Positions 12,949-21,535 of a stretch of DNA of 64,000 nt are shown here, piece by piece. Each line of letters begins with the position of its first letter. Positions within the stretch are counted from its first letter, which is position 1. Both the position numbers and the translations under genes were made by a program. This DNA comes from an uncultured Sphingosinicella sp. (GTDB lineage Bacteria > Pseudomonadota > Alphaproteobacteria > Sphingomonadales > Sphingomonadaceae), in the NCBI RefSeq assembly GCF_902806315.1, contig NZ_CADCWD010000052.1, forward strand, positions 1 through 64,000. The letters run 5' to 3'. The notes beneath the pieces are model-generated. The model saw only the letters and a program-made list of their open reading frames with translations. It was not told where the DNA came from and ran no database searches.

Positions 12949-13374
12949 ATGCGTAACAAATTGATCCTGGCCGCCTCCGGCCTTGCCCTCGCGATCAGTG
13001 CCCCGGCGCTGGCCCAGAAGCAGAAGTCGGGCGGCACTAGCGGCCGCACCTCGGGACAGGACGTCAATGCCGGCACCAGCGGCTACGGTTCGACCGACGG
13101 CAGCAGCATCACGGTTGGCGGCACCGCCGACGCGGAAGCGGCCAATGGCGGCACCACCGACACCCGCACTCGCGCCAGGGTGAACGACCGCCGCGGCATG
13201 CAGATGTCGACCGCCAAGGCGCGTGACGAGGACGAGCGCGCCCGCTCGCGCACGCACACCACCGTCCGCCAGGGCGAGGTCGTCCGCTCGCGCACCTCCA
13301 CCATGTACAAGCAGAAGGGCGAGCGCCCGGTGCGCACCAACGACGTCTACCGGTCCGACAAGCCGAACAAATAG
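12949..13374 (+). CDS. Secreted low-complexity G/S/T/R-rich protein
   Basis: Signal peptide MRNKLILAASGLALAISAPALAQ; remainder polar and repetitive. Confidence 0.7.
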   Translation: MRNKLILAASGLALAISAPALAQKQKSGGTSGRTSGQDVNAGTSGYGSTDGSSITVGGTADAEAANGGTTDTRTRARVNDRRGMQMSTAKARDEDERARSRTHTTVRQGEVVRSRTSTMYKQKGERPVRTNDVYRSDKPNK

Positions 13375-13477
13375 CCCATTGGAAGCGGCTGCGCCTGCCT
13401 AAGCGCCGGCGCAGCTACTTCGTTCAGCTATATATGGTTGGCAAAGGCTGCAACGCCCAGGAAGCGTTGCGGCTCGA

Positions 13478-14101
13478 TCAAGAGGCGGCGCTTCGCTGGC
13501 CCGGAATCGGGAAATCGGCCCAGTCCAGATCGTCTGCGCCGTCGTCCATGAAGTCAGCGACGTCCGGCAAGGCATCGTCATCCGCCAGCCGTTCCGCAAT
13601 GGCGCCTTCTACAACGGCGGTGACTTCTCCGGAGGGCTGGAGTTCGAAATCGGGTTCGACTTCCGTCTCGTCCTCCTGCTCGCCCGCCGACGCGCCGAGC
13701 GGCCATTCGACCGTGTCCGAAATCTTCGTGCCGACGGAACTCACCTCGGCGGGGTCCTCGAGCTCTTCGGGAACCACTGCCTGATTGCTGTGGAGCTCCT
13801 CATCGGCCGGAGCCGCTACCTCTTCGAATGAGGTCTTTGCCGGCTCCCAATTTCCCTCCCAATCGAGCGGGTCCGGCAGAGGCCCGGGGAGTTCCACCAT
13901 CTCCAGCGCGGCCGACTGCGGCTCTTGTTCGGGCTTGGCCCGCCAGACCACTCTATACCCGCGCGGGACCTGCCAGCGATCCTTGATCGTGCGCACGAGG
14001 TCGGTGCCGCAGCGCGTGCACTTGCCGAAGCAGATGCCGCCGTTCCACACGGCGATTTGGGCATCGGCCTTGTGCCCGCCCAGACTGCACAGCAGGCCCA
14101 C
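13478..14101 (-). CDS. Hypothetical protein with Cys-containing N-terminus and acidic tail
   Basis: 'LLCSLGGHK...GGICFGKCTRCGTDLVR' resembles a zinc ribbon; long D/E-rich C-terminus; collinear with 14103-14938. Confidence 0.6.
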   Translation of the reverse strand: MGLLCSLGGHKADAQIAVWNGGICFGKCTRCGTDLVRTIKDRWQVPRGYRVVWRAKPEQEPQSAALEMVELPGPLPDPLDWEGNWEPAKTSFEEVAAPADEELHSNQAVVPEELEDPAEVSSVGTKISDTVEWPLGASAGEQEDETEVEPDFELQPSGEVTAVVEGAIAERLADDDALPDVADFMDDGADDLDWADFPIPGQRSAAS

Positions 14102-14102
14102 C

Positions 14103-14501
14103 TCAGAAATCCTCGTCGTCGAAGGGATCGTAGGCGCGGGTGCCGCCGTAGAGCGCCCGGCAGCGGGTCAGCGCATAGTCGATGAAGGCGTGCCGCTCCC
14201 GCACAGCGGCATCGTAGAGAGTGATGAAATCGCGGAATTTTTCGCTCGTGCCGCATTGGACGAGGAAGCCCGGCACCGCCGAACGCCCCTCGCCCCCCAG
14301 CAAGGCGCTCCGGCACCGCATGTAATGCACCGCGAAATTGCGGTAATGGGACGGCGAGGAGGCGACCGAATAGAGGATCGTCTCCAGAACCTTAAAGGCC
14401 CGCTCGCTCGTGAGCTCGGACTCGAGCACGACCGTTGGAGCCTGTGAAGGTTCTTCCAGCATGTCCATCTCGAACGCCGCCTCCTCGCCGCCGAACCTCA
14501 T
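14103..14501 (-). CDS. Hypothetical protein
   Basis: 132 aa ORF between the bactofilin and the acidic protein, overlapping the bactofilin stop by 4 nt. Confidence 0.65.
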   Translation of the reverse strand: MRFGGEEAAFEMDMLEEPSQAPTVVLESELTSERAFKVLETILYSVASSPSHYRNFAVHYMRCRSALLGGEGRSAVPGFLVQCGTSEKFRDFITLYDAAVRERHAFIDYALTRCRALYGGTRAYDPFDDEDF

Positions 14502-14938
14502 TCGATGACGATCATAGCCGGCTCAGCCTCGGCCTTGGCCGCCGGCTTCGGATCGGCCTTGGGAGTGACGATCTTGAGCTTGGCGTCGGCGGGCGCCTCG
14601 ACCGGAGGATTGCACTTCATCGTGCCCTCGATGACGGCGCCGCTGGCGACACGCAGCCGCCCATAGGTGATCTCGCCGGTCACCTTGGCGCTCGCCTCGA
14701 TGGCGAGGTCGCGCGTCTCGATGGCGCCGTCGACGGTGCCCGCCACGCGGACGCGCGCCGCCTGGACGCTGCCGCTGATCTTGCTGGATTCGCCGAGGAT
14801 CAAAGTCGCGCAGCGCACGTCGCCGACGACCCTACCCTCAATGTGGAGATCGACCGACGCTTCGATGTTGCCGGTGATGGTGCGCTCCCCCGACTCTTTG
14901 CCCAAGGCCGACAAGATCGACGGTCCTGATCGTGACAA
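14498..14938 (-). CDS. Bactofilin (polymer-forming cytoskeletal protein)
   Basis: 'ITGNIEASVDLHIEGRVVGDVRCATLILGESSKISGSVQAARVRVAGTVDGAIETRDLAIEASAKVTGEITYGRLRVASGAVIEG'. Confidence 0.9.
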   Translation of the reverse strand: MSRSGPSILSALGKESGERTITGNIEASVDLHIEGRVVGDVRCATLILGESSKISGSVQAARVRVAGTVDGAIETRDLAIEASAKVTGEITYGRLRVASGAVIEGTMKCNPPVEAPADAKLKIVTPKADPKPAAKAEAEPAMIVIE

Positions 14939-15017
14939 GTCGGATCGTCCCCAGATGTCCGTTTGTCTGAGGTTTTTCCAAGCGACTCCCCATCAGCGGC
15001 AGATTAGCCGCCGTGAT

Positions 15018-15041
15018 ACAAGTTAGCTAAGGCTAATTTGT
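15018..15041. promoter_or_regulatory. Near-perfect palindrome upstream of mntR (candidate DtxR/MntR operator)
   Basis: ACAAGTTAGC-TAAG-GCTAATTTGT; arms match 9/10; 33 bp before the likely mntR ATG. Confidence 0.55.
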
Positions 15042-15073
15042 TCCATCGACAGACTGCGTGTAGGGAAAAGTTC

Positions 15074-15529
15074 ATGCTACCCGAAGCCGAGGATCAGGCC
15101 CGCCGCTTTGCGCAAGTGCGGGCGGCGCATCGCACCGAGATGCAGGAAGACTATGTCGAGCTGATCGGCGACCTCATCGCCGCCACGGGCGAGGCACGAG
15201 CGGCCGATCTGGCCGAGCGTTTCGGAGTAACCGCCGCGACAGTCGCCAACACTCTGGCGCGGCTGAAGCGGGACGGGCTGATCGAGACGCAGCCTTACCG
15301 ATCGATCTTCCTCACTGCCAAGGGTGCGGCCATGGCCGAAAGCGCCCGCCGCCGTCATGCTCTCGTGGTGGAGTTCCTACTGAGCCTCGGAGTGTCGCGC
15401 GATACGGCCGAGCTGGATGCGGAGGGTCTCGAGCATCATCTCAGCGCCGAGACCCTGGCCGCAATGCAGGCGTTCAGCCGCCGCGCTGGTCCGGGTGAGT
15501 GCCCGCCTTCTTCTCCAGCTCCGAATTGA
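15074..15529 (+). CDS. mntR: Manganese-responsive regulator MntR (DtxR family)
   Basis: 'EDYVELIGDLIAATGEARAADLAERFGVTAATVANTLARLKRDGLIETQPYRSIFLTAKGAAMAESARRRHALVVEFLLSLGVS'; ATG at 15074 preferred. Confidence 0.8.
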   Translation: MLPEAEDQARRFAQVRAAHRTEMQEDYVELIGDLIAATGEARAADLAERFGVTAATVANTLARLKRDGLIETQPYRSIFLTAKGAAMAESARRRHALVVEFLLSLGVSRDTAELDAEGLEHHLSAETLAAMQAFSRRAGPGECPPSSPAPN

Positions 15530-16382
15530 GCTCGCCGCCCATCAGCAAAATGTAGGCGGTGAGGTAAAGCCAGGTGAGAAACACCACCACCGCGCCAAGC
15601 GAGCCGTATGTCGCGTTGTAGTTGCCGAAACTGGAGACGTAGAAGCCGAAGCCCAGCGTCGCCGCGATCCACAGCAGGGTTGCCACGATCGATCCGGGGG
15701 TCAGCCAGGCCCAGGGCGGATCCTCGCGGTTCGGCGCGTAGCGGTAGACGAGTGCGATCACGAGGCTGATCGCGGCCGCGGCAACTGCCCAGAAGGCGAC
15801 CTTCAGGATCGTGTGGACGATGGGCGAGGAGAAAGGCAGCAGAGCCTCGACCCAGCCCAGAACCGAAGCGCCAACGATGGCAAGCAGCAGGGCGGCGAGC
15901 GCTCCCACCGTGATGAAGATGGCGAGCAGGGTCGTCCGGATGAAACCTCGATCCTCTTTGACATTATAGACGACGTTGAGCGCCGTGATGATCGATGTCG
16001 CGCCGCGCATGGCGCCGTAGATCGACAGCAGGAGCGCAATCGCCAGGCCGATGCCCTTCTTCGAAGCCGCCGTCTGGCTGACGTTCAGCAATTGCTCGCC
16101 GATAAGGCGAGCGGCGTCACCGGGCATCGCCTGGAACAGCCCCTGGACGTGCTGCACGACCGAGGCCGGCTCGGCGACCAGGCCATAAGTGAGCACCAGC
16201 GCGCCGAGCATCGGCACGAACGCGAGGAAGGCATAGAATGCGACGCCGGCCGCGATGATGCTGACATTGTCGCGGGTCGACTCTGCGTAGGTGCGCTTCA
16301 GCACCTGCCACCAGCCCTTGGCCGGGATGTCGGCGGGCGTCTTCGCATTGTCGCCAAGATCGGCTCTGGCTGCGTCGGTCAT
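15474..16382 (-). CDS. YihY/BrkB family inner membrane protein
   Basis: 'RDNVSIIAAGVAFYAFLAFVPMLGALVLTYGLVAEP'; multiple TM segments; converges on mntR with a 56-bp overlap of 3' ends. Confidence 0.88.
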   Translation of the reverse strand: MTDAARADLGDNAKTPADIPAKGWWQVLKRTYAESTRDNVSIIAAGVAFYAFLAFVPMLGALVLTYGLVAEPASVVQHVQGLFQAMPGDAARLIGEQLLNVSQTAASKKGIGLAIALLLSIYGAMRGATSIITALNVVYNVKEDRGFIRTTLLAIFITVGALAALLLAIVGASVLGWVEALLPFSSPIVHTILKVAFWAVAAAAISLVIALVYRYAPNREDPPWAWLTPGSIVATLLWIAATLGFGFYVSSFGNYNATYGSLGAVVVFLTWLYLTAYILLMGGELNSELEKKAGTHPDQRGG

Positions 16383-16499
16383 GGTTTGGCTCCGGCTCCT
16401 TTCCGAGCTTCCGAAAGCCGCCGAGCCCCGCAAGAGTTCCCGCCCGCGCACTTGCCCTCACCACAAGCGGCGGTAAGAGTTCGCAAAAAAGGGGATAGC

Positions 16500-17699
16500 A
16501 TGAAGATTGCGCTGATCGCGGCCATGGGCCTCACGCTTGCCATTCCGGCTTCGGCCCAGCAGGCCGTCACGCCTGCCGAGCGCCAGGTGCACGAGCAGAT
16601 GCTGACGCTCGACACGCACCTCGATACGCCTTCACTGTTCGAACGGCCGGGCTGGAACTTCGACGAGTGGCATCATGTCGAATGGGACGGCAGCCAGGTC
16701 GACATTCCCCGCATGGAAGCGGGCGGGCTCGATGGCGGTTTCTTCGTCATCTATACGGCACAGGGGCCGTTGACCGCGGCAGGCTTCGCTGCCGCCCGTG
16801 ACGCCGCCCTGCTCCGCGCTACGGCGATCCAGCGCGTGGTGGCGGGCAATCCCGACAAGCTCGCCTTTGCGACGACAGCGGACGATGCGCTTCGCCTCCA
16901 CCGCGAGGGTAAGAAGATCGTCTTTCAGTCGATCGAGAACAGCTATCCCCTCGGCCAGGACTTGTCGCTGCTCTCCACCTTCCACAAGCTGGGCGTGCGG
17001 ATGGCGAGCCCGGTCCACAACGGCTCCAACCAATTCTCCGACAGCGCGCGTCCCAAGCCCAGCGATCCCGTCCACCGCGGCCTCAGCCCGCTGGGGCGGC
17101 AATGGGTGACGGAGATGAACCGCCTCGGTATGGTGGTCGACGGCAGCCACGCCTCGGACGCCGCGATCGACCAGATGATCCAGCTCTCCAAGACGCCGGT
17201 CATCCTGTCGCATCACGGCCCCAAGGCAATGTTCCATCACCCGCGCAACATCCCCGACGATCTGATGCGCCGGCTCGCCCGCTCGGGCGGGGTGATGCAG
17301 ATGAACACGCTCTTCCTGGTCCCCACGACGTCGTCGGACGCCCGCGACAAGATCGAGGCGCGGCAGGAGCGTTGGGAGCTGCTGAACCCGGCCGAGCGGC
17401 AGCAGTTTTTAGCCGATCAAGCCGCGGTCGAGCCGTTCAATCGGGCCGATTTCGAGCTGTTCATGCGCAGCCTCCTCCACGCGGTGCGCGTGATGGGTGT
17501 CGATCATGTCGGCCTCGGCGCCGACTGGGACGGCGGCGGCGGCCTGCGCGACATGATGGACATCACCGGCATTGCGAGGATCACCGCGCGGCTGCGCCAG
17601 GCAGGCTTCAGCGACCGTGACATCGAGAAGATCTGGAGCGGCAACACGCTCCGCCTGCTTCGCCACGCGGAGCGACACGCGGCCGGCAAGCCGCGATGA
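16500..17699 (+). CDS. Membrane dipeptidase (peptidase M19), secreted
   Basis: Signal peptide MKIALIAAMGLTLAIPASAQ; 'LTLDTHLDTP', 'VVDGSHASDAAIDQMI', 'VDHVGLGADWDGGGGL'. True start inside the longer 15417 ORF. Confidence 0.9.
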   Translation: MKIALIAAMGLTLAIPASAQQAVTPAERQVHEQMLTLDTHLDTPSLFERPGWNFDEWHHVEWDGSQVDIPRMEAGGLDGGFFVIYTAQGPLTAAGFAAARDAALLRATAIQRVVAGNPDKLAFATTADDALRLHREGKKIVFQSIENSYPLGQDLSLLSTFHKLGVRMASPVHNGSNQFSDSARPKPSDPVHRGLSPLGRQWVTEMNRLGMVVDGSHASDAAIDQMIQLSKTPVILSHHGPKAMFHHPRNIPDDLMRRLARSGGVMQMNTLFLVPTTSSDARDKIEARQERWELLNPAERQQFLADQAAVEPFNRADFELFMRSLLHAVRVMGVDHVGLGADWDGGGGLRDMMDITGIARITARLRQAGFSDRDIEKIWSGNTLRLLRHAERHAAGKPR

Positions 17700-19738
17700 C
17701 CCTGCCGAGCGGCGCCGAGCTGCTCAGTGAGTTCCGGCGGCTTCGGCAGCTGTTCGACAAGGCGCCCGGCTTCATGGCGGCGACGCGGGGACCGGATCAT
17801 GTGTTCGAACTCGCCAACCCCTCTTACTTCGAGCTGGTCGGCGAGCGTGAGCTGATCGGCAAGAGCGTCAAGGAGGCCTTTCCGGACCTCGAGGGCACCG
17901 GCTTCGTCGAGCGGCTCGACAAGGTCTATGCCAGCGGCAAGGCCTTTACCGGCCGCTCCACTCCCATCTGGCTCCGCCGCACCGCCGGAGCGGAGCTTGA
18001 ACAGCGTTTCCTGGACTTCGTGTTCCAGCCGATCACCGACGACGGCGGCAAGGTGACGGGCCTGTTCGTCGAAGGCTTCGACATGACTCACCGTCATGCG
18101 GCGGAGGAGGCGCTGCGCGAAAGCGAGGAGCGTTTCCGCCTGATCGCCGATTCCGCGCCGGTGCCGATGTGGGTGACCAAGCTCGATCGCAAGCGCAGCT
18201 TCGTCAACATGGCTTATGCCGAGTTCCTGGGCGTGTCCTATGACGAGGCCTGCGACTATGATTGGCGCGCGCGCATCCATCCCGAGGATGTCGAGCGTGT
18301 GGTATCGGAATCACTCGCCGGCGAAGCCACGCTCGAGCCGTTTGCGCTGGAGGCGCGCTACCTCCGGCATGACGATCAGTGGCGCTGGCTCCGCTCGGTT
18401 TCACAGCCCCGTTGGGACAGCGATGGCGAGCATGTCGGCTTCATCGGCGTCGCCCACGACATCACCGAGGCCAAGGAAGCCGAGCACAAGCTGCGCGAGA
18501 TCAACGAGACGCTGGAAAAGAGGGTGGCGGAGCGCACGGCTGACCTGTCCGCTGCTCTCGATCGACTGCAATCGGAGGTCAGCGAGCGACTGCGGGCCGA
18601 AGAAGCGCTTCGCCAGGCGCAGAAGATGGAAGCGGTCGGCCAGCTGACCGGCGGCATCGCGCACGACTTCAACAATCTGCTGACGCCGATCATGGGCGGT
18701 CTCGAGCTGATCGCCATGCGGACCACCGACGAGCGGCTGAAGCGGATGGCCGCCGCCGCTCTCGAATCTGCGCGCCGGGGCGCCAAGCTTACCGGCCAAT
18801 TGCTCGCCTTCTCGCGCATCCAGCGGATCGCCATCGCGCCCGTGCCGGTGAACGACATCGTCGCCAATATGAAGGAGCTGCTTCGGCACTCGATCGGCAC
18901 GGCGATCAAGATGGAGACGCAGCTCGCCGAGGATGCGGGCTACGGGCTTTGTGACGCCAACCAGCTTGAAAATGCGATCCTGAACCTGGCGATCAACGCG
19001 CGCGATGCGATGCCGGATGGCGGCACGCTCGGCATTTCGACGGATCGCACGGCCACCAAGGGCGAGCCGGATCTCGCACCTGGGGATTATGTTCGCATAT
19101 CGATCACCGACACCGGCCAGGGCATGGAGCCCGAAGTGCTCGCCCGCGCGACGGAGCCTTTCTTCTCGACCAAGCCGCTCGGCAAAGGCACCGGCCTCGG
19201 CCTCGCCCAGGTCTACGGCATCGCCCGCCAGTCCGGCGGCACCGTGCGGATCAGCAGCCAGCCGGGCCAGGGCACCATCGTTCGCCTGCTGGTTCCCGCA
19301 GTCCGCCCGGATCAGGTGGTTGCGCGAAGCGATGATGCGGAACTCGACTATCACGCCGACCCCGCCGCCGAGGGCGTGCGGATCCTGGTGATCGACGATG
19401 ATCAGGATGTCCGCGCCTTCCTTTCGGCGGCGCTGGAGGGGCTGGGCTATTCGGTGTTCGAAGCCGAGGACGGCGTGAGCGGCCTCAAGAAGGTGAACGA
19501 GCTTTCGCCCGACATCGTGCTCCTCGATTACGCGATGCCGCATATGAATGGTGCCGACGTGGCGCGACAGGTGCGGCAGAGCCATCCGCACCTGCCGATC
19601 ATCTTCGTCACCGGCTACGCGGAAAGCGGTCAGCTCGAGGCGGCGCTCGGGGGCGAGGTGCCGCTGCTCCGTAAGCCCTTCACTGTCGCTCAGCTTGGCG
19701 CCGCGATCGCTCCGCATCTTCCTGCGGAAAAGCGCTGA
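17696..19738 (+). CDS. PAS-domain hybrid histidine kinase with C-terminal receiver domain
   Basis: PAS segments, '[26 protein letters not shown]' H-box, '[24 protein letters not shown]', receiver '[13 protein letters not shown]...[10 protein letters not shown]'. Confidence 0.93.
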   Translation: MTLPSGAELLSEFRRLRQLFDKAPGFMAATRGPDHVFELANPSYFELVGERELIGKSVKEAFPDLEGTGFVERLDKVYASGKAFTGRSTPIWLRRTAGAELEQRFLDFVFQPITDDGGKVTGLFVEGFDMTHRHAAEEALRESEERFRLIADSAPVPMWVTKLDRKRSFVNMAYAEFLGVSYDEACDYDWRARIHPEDVERVVSESLAGEATLEPFALEARYLRHDDQWRWLRSVSQPRWDSDGEHVGFIGVAHDITEAKEAEHKLREINETLEKRVAERTADLSAALDRLQSEVSERLRAEEALRQAQKMEAVGQLTGGIAHDFNNLLTPIMGGLELIAMRTTDERLKRMAAAALESARRGAKLTGQLLAFSRIQRIAIAPVPVNDIVANMKELLRHSIGTAIKMETQLAEDAGYGLCDANQLENAILNLAINARDAMPDGGTLGISTDRTATKGEPDLAPGDYVRISITDTGQGMEPEVLARATEPFFSTKPLGKGTGLGLAQVYGIARQSGGTVRISSQPGQGTIVRLLVPAVRPDQVVARSDDAELDYHADPAAEGVRILVIDDDQDVRAFLSAALEGLGYSVFEAEDGVSGLKKVNELSPDIVLLDYAMPHMNGADVARQVRQSHPHLPIIFVTGYAESGQLEAALGGEVPLLRKPFTVAQLGAAIAPHLPAEKR

Positions 19739-19740
19739 GC

Positions 19741-19759
19741 GAGGTCGGTTTCCGACCTC
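19741..19759. terminator. Perfect 8-bp hairpin after the hybrid kinase (no U-tract)
   Basis: GAGGTCGG-TTT-CCGACCTC immediately after the stop codon. Confidence 0.4.
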
Positions 19760-19868
19760 TTGAACCCGGAAAATCGATTCCTAAATCTCCGGCCGTCGGA
19801 AGACTTTTTGGCAGTTTCCGGCCAGTTCTGGGGCGCCGGTCCTAGCCCAAGCGCCCTCATCGTCAATG

Positions 19869-19883
19869 TTGCTTTTAGGAGGA
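19869..19883 (+). promoter_or_regulatory. Candidate ROSE-like RNA thermometer core (TTGCT-TTT-AGGAG over the SD)
   Basis: UUGCU can pair with AGGAG (SD) with a G-G opposition, as in ROSE elements; immediately upstream of hsp20. Confidence 0.4.
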
Positions 19884-19890
19884 CATGATC

Positions 19891-20391
19891 ATGAGAACCG
19901 GTTTTGATTTTTCGCCTTATCGCCGTTCCACCGTTGGGTTCGATCGCCTGTTCGACTTTCTCGAAAGCGCTGCCCGGACCGACGTCGGCGACAATTATCC
20001 GCCCTTCGATATCGAGAAGGTGAGCGACGACAGCTATCGCATCACCCTCGCGGTGGCGGGCTTCAAGTCCAACGAGATCGACATCACCGCCCGGCAGAAT
20101 CTGCTGGTGGTCACCGGTCGCAAGGCTGAGAACCGCAACAAGGACGGCAACTTCCTGCATGTTGGGATCGCCACCCGCGCGTTCGAACGCCGCTTCGAGC
20201 TCGCCGATTTCGTTCGCGTCGAGAATGCCGATCTTCGCGACGGCCTGCTCTCCATCGAGCTGGTCCGCGAAATCCCAGAGGCGATGAAGCCGCGCCGGAT
20301 CGAGATCAACGGCGGCTCGTCGCACACCATCGAGGCGCGTGCCGAGAACGACCAGCAGCCTCAGGAAGAGCGCGAGTCGGTCGCCGCCTGA
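19891..20391 (+). CDS. Hsp20/alpha-crystallin small heat-shock protein
   Basis: 'YPPFDIEKVSDDSYRITLAVAGFKSNEIDITARQNLLVVTGRK'; SD AGGAGG at 19877-19882 favours ATG 19891 over 19885. Confidence 0.93.
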   Translation: MRTGFDFSPYRRSTVGFDRLFDFLESAARTDVGDNYPPFDIEKVSDDSYRITLAVAGFKSNEIDITARQNLLVVTGRKAENRNKDGNFLHVGIATRAFERRFELADFVRVENADLRDGLLSIELVREIPEAMKPRRIEINGGSSHTIEARAENDQQPQEERESVAA

Positions 20392-20408
20392 TCGGGCACA
20401 GATGAATG

Positions 20409-20440
20409 GCGGCGCCGGAGCATCTCCGGCGCCGCTTTTT
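20409..20440 (+). terminator. Rho-independent terminator after hsp20
   Basis: GCGGCGCCGGA-GCATC-TCCGGCGCCGC-TTTTT, perfect 11-bp stem and T5. Confidence 0.9.
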
Positions 20441-20603
20441 GTTGCGCGGACGCAACATCGATTCAGCTTCGGTTTACCTTAGCCCGGGCAGAAGGAAATC
20501 GCGGTGCAAAGATCCTTACGACCGCGTAAGTATCCGCAGTTTGGTAAGGGGCAGGTCGCTTCGGCGGTTTGTGAATTGACGGTCAGGGGCCGTGGGTGAG
20601 CGT

Positions 20604-20765
20604 ATGAATATCAAGAAGAAACTTCTCAATCCGTTCGTTTTGATGACACAGGGCTTCGTGGCGGGAGCCGCGCTGTTCTGGTCGGTGAGCGCGCCCGAGG
20701 CAGAAGGGCAGCAGCCCGCCGGTTCGGGTCAGGCGCCAATGGTCGAGCAAATCGCAGGCATCTGA
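20604..20765 (+). CDS. Small (53 aa) single-TM protein, not in ORF track
   Basis: Hand translation MNIKKKLLNPFVLMTQGFVAGAALFWSVSAPEAEGQQPAGSGQAPMVEQIAGI*; basic start plus hydrophobic segment. Confidence 0.55.
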   Translation: MNIKKKLLNPFVLMTQGFVAGAALFWSVSAPEAEGQQPAGSGQAPMVEQIAGI

Positions 20766-20809
20766 TCGGAGCCGCTTGAACTCGGATTCCACCCGATTAT
20801 ACCGGACCG

Positions 20810-21472
20810 ATGGTTCGCTTTTCGTTCTGTGGGCATGAGTTGATGGCGCTGCCGCAGGGCGCGCTCTTCTGGCCGTCGCGCCGTGCGTTGCTGGTCGCCG
20901 ACCTGCACCTGGAAAAGGCGAGCTGGTTCGCCCGCTTCGGGCAGATGCTCCCGCCCTACGATTCCATCGCTACGCTCGCCGACCTGACCGCGCTCGCGGC
21001 GAGCACGGCCGCCGAGGAAATCTGGTGCCTCGGCGACAGCTTCCACGACCGCCACGGCTGCGATCGGCTGCCGGCCCGTGCGCGGGAACTGCTGACCGCC
21101 CTCACCTCTTCCACCCGCTGGACGTGGATCACCGGCAACCACGATCCCGGCTTTGCCGACCATTGCGGCGGGTCGATCGTGGATGAGGCGGAGGTCGATG
21201 GCTTGGTCCTGCGCCACGAAGCGGACGCGGCGGATCCCCGTCCCGAACTTTCGGGACACTTCCACCCCAAGCTCCGCATCACGCATCGCGGCCGCCGCGT
21301 TTCCCGCCGCTGCTTTGTGCGCACGAGCCGCAAGCTCATCCTTCCCGCCTTCGGTGCGTTGACCGGCGGGCTCGACGCCTGCCACCCGGAGATCGTCCGC
21401 GCCGTAGGGCCCGACGCTGAAGCGCTCGTCCCCGTCGCCGACCGGCTGCTGAGGTTCCCGGTCGCGGCCTGA
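20810..21472 (+). CDS. pdeM: Ligase-associated DNA damage response endonuclease PdeM-like phosphoesterase
   Basis: 'ALLVADLHLEKASWFARFGQMLPPYDSIATLADL', 'LGDSFHDRHG', 'WITGNHDPG', 'LSGHFHPKLRI'. Confidence 0.9.
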   Translation: MVRFSFCGHELMALPQGALFWPSRRALLVADLHLEKASWFARFGQMLPPYDSIATLADLTALAASTAAEEIWCLGDSFHDRHGCDRLPARARELLTALTSSTRWTWITGNHDPGFADHCGGSIVDEAEVDGLVLRHEADAADPRPELSGHFHPKLRITHRGRRVSRRCFVRTSRKLILPAFGALTGGLDACHPEIVRAVGPDAEALVPVADRLLRFPVAA

Positions 21473-21535
21473 GCGGGGCTTTCCCCGGCTGGCCGCGTTC
21501 TTTAAGGGCACGCGCTTGCAGCAGGACGCTTGACG

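Noticed and set aside
12931-13416. Hairpin GCTGCGCC...GGCGCAGC at 13388-13415 as an intrinsic terminator
   Set aside because: Stem is good but there is no U-tract; not called as a terminator.
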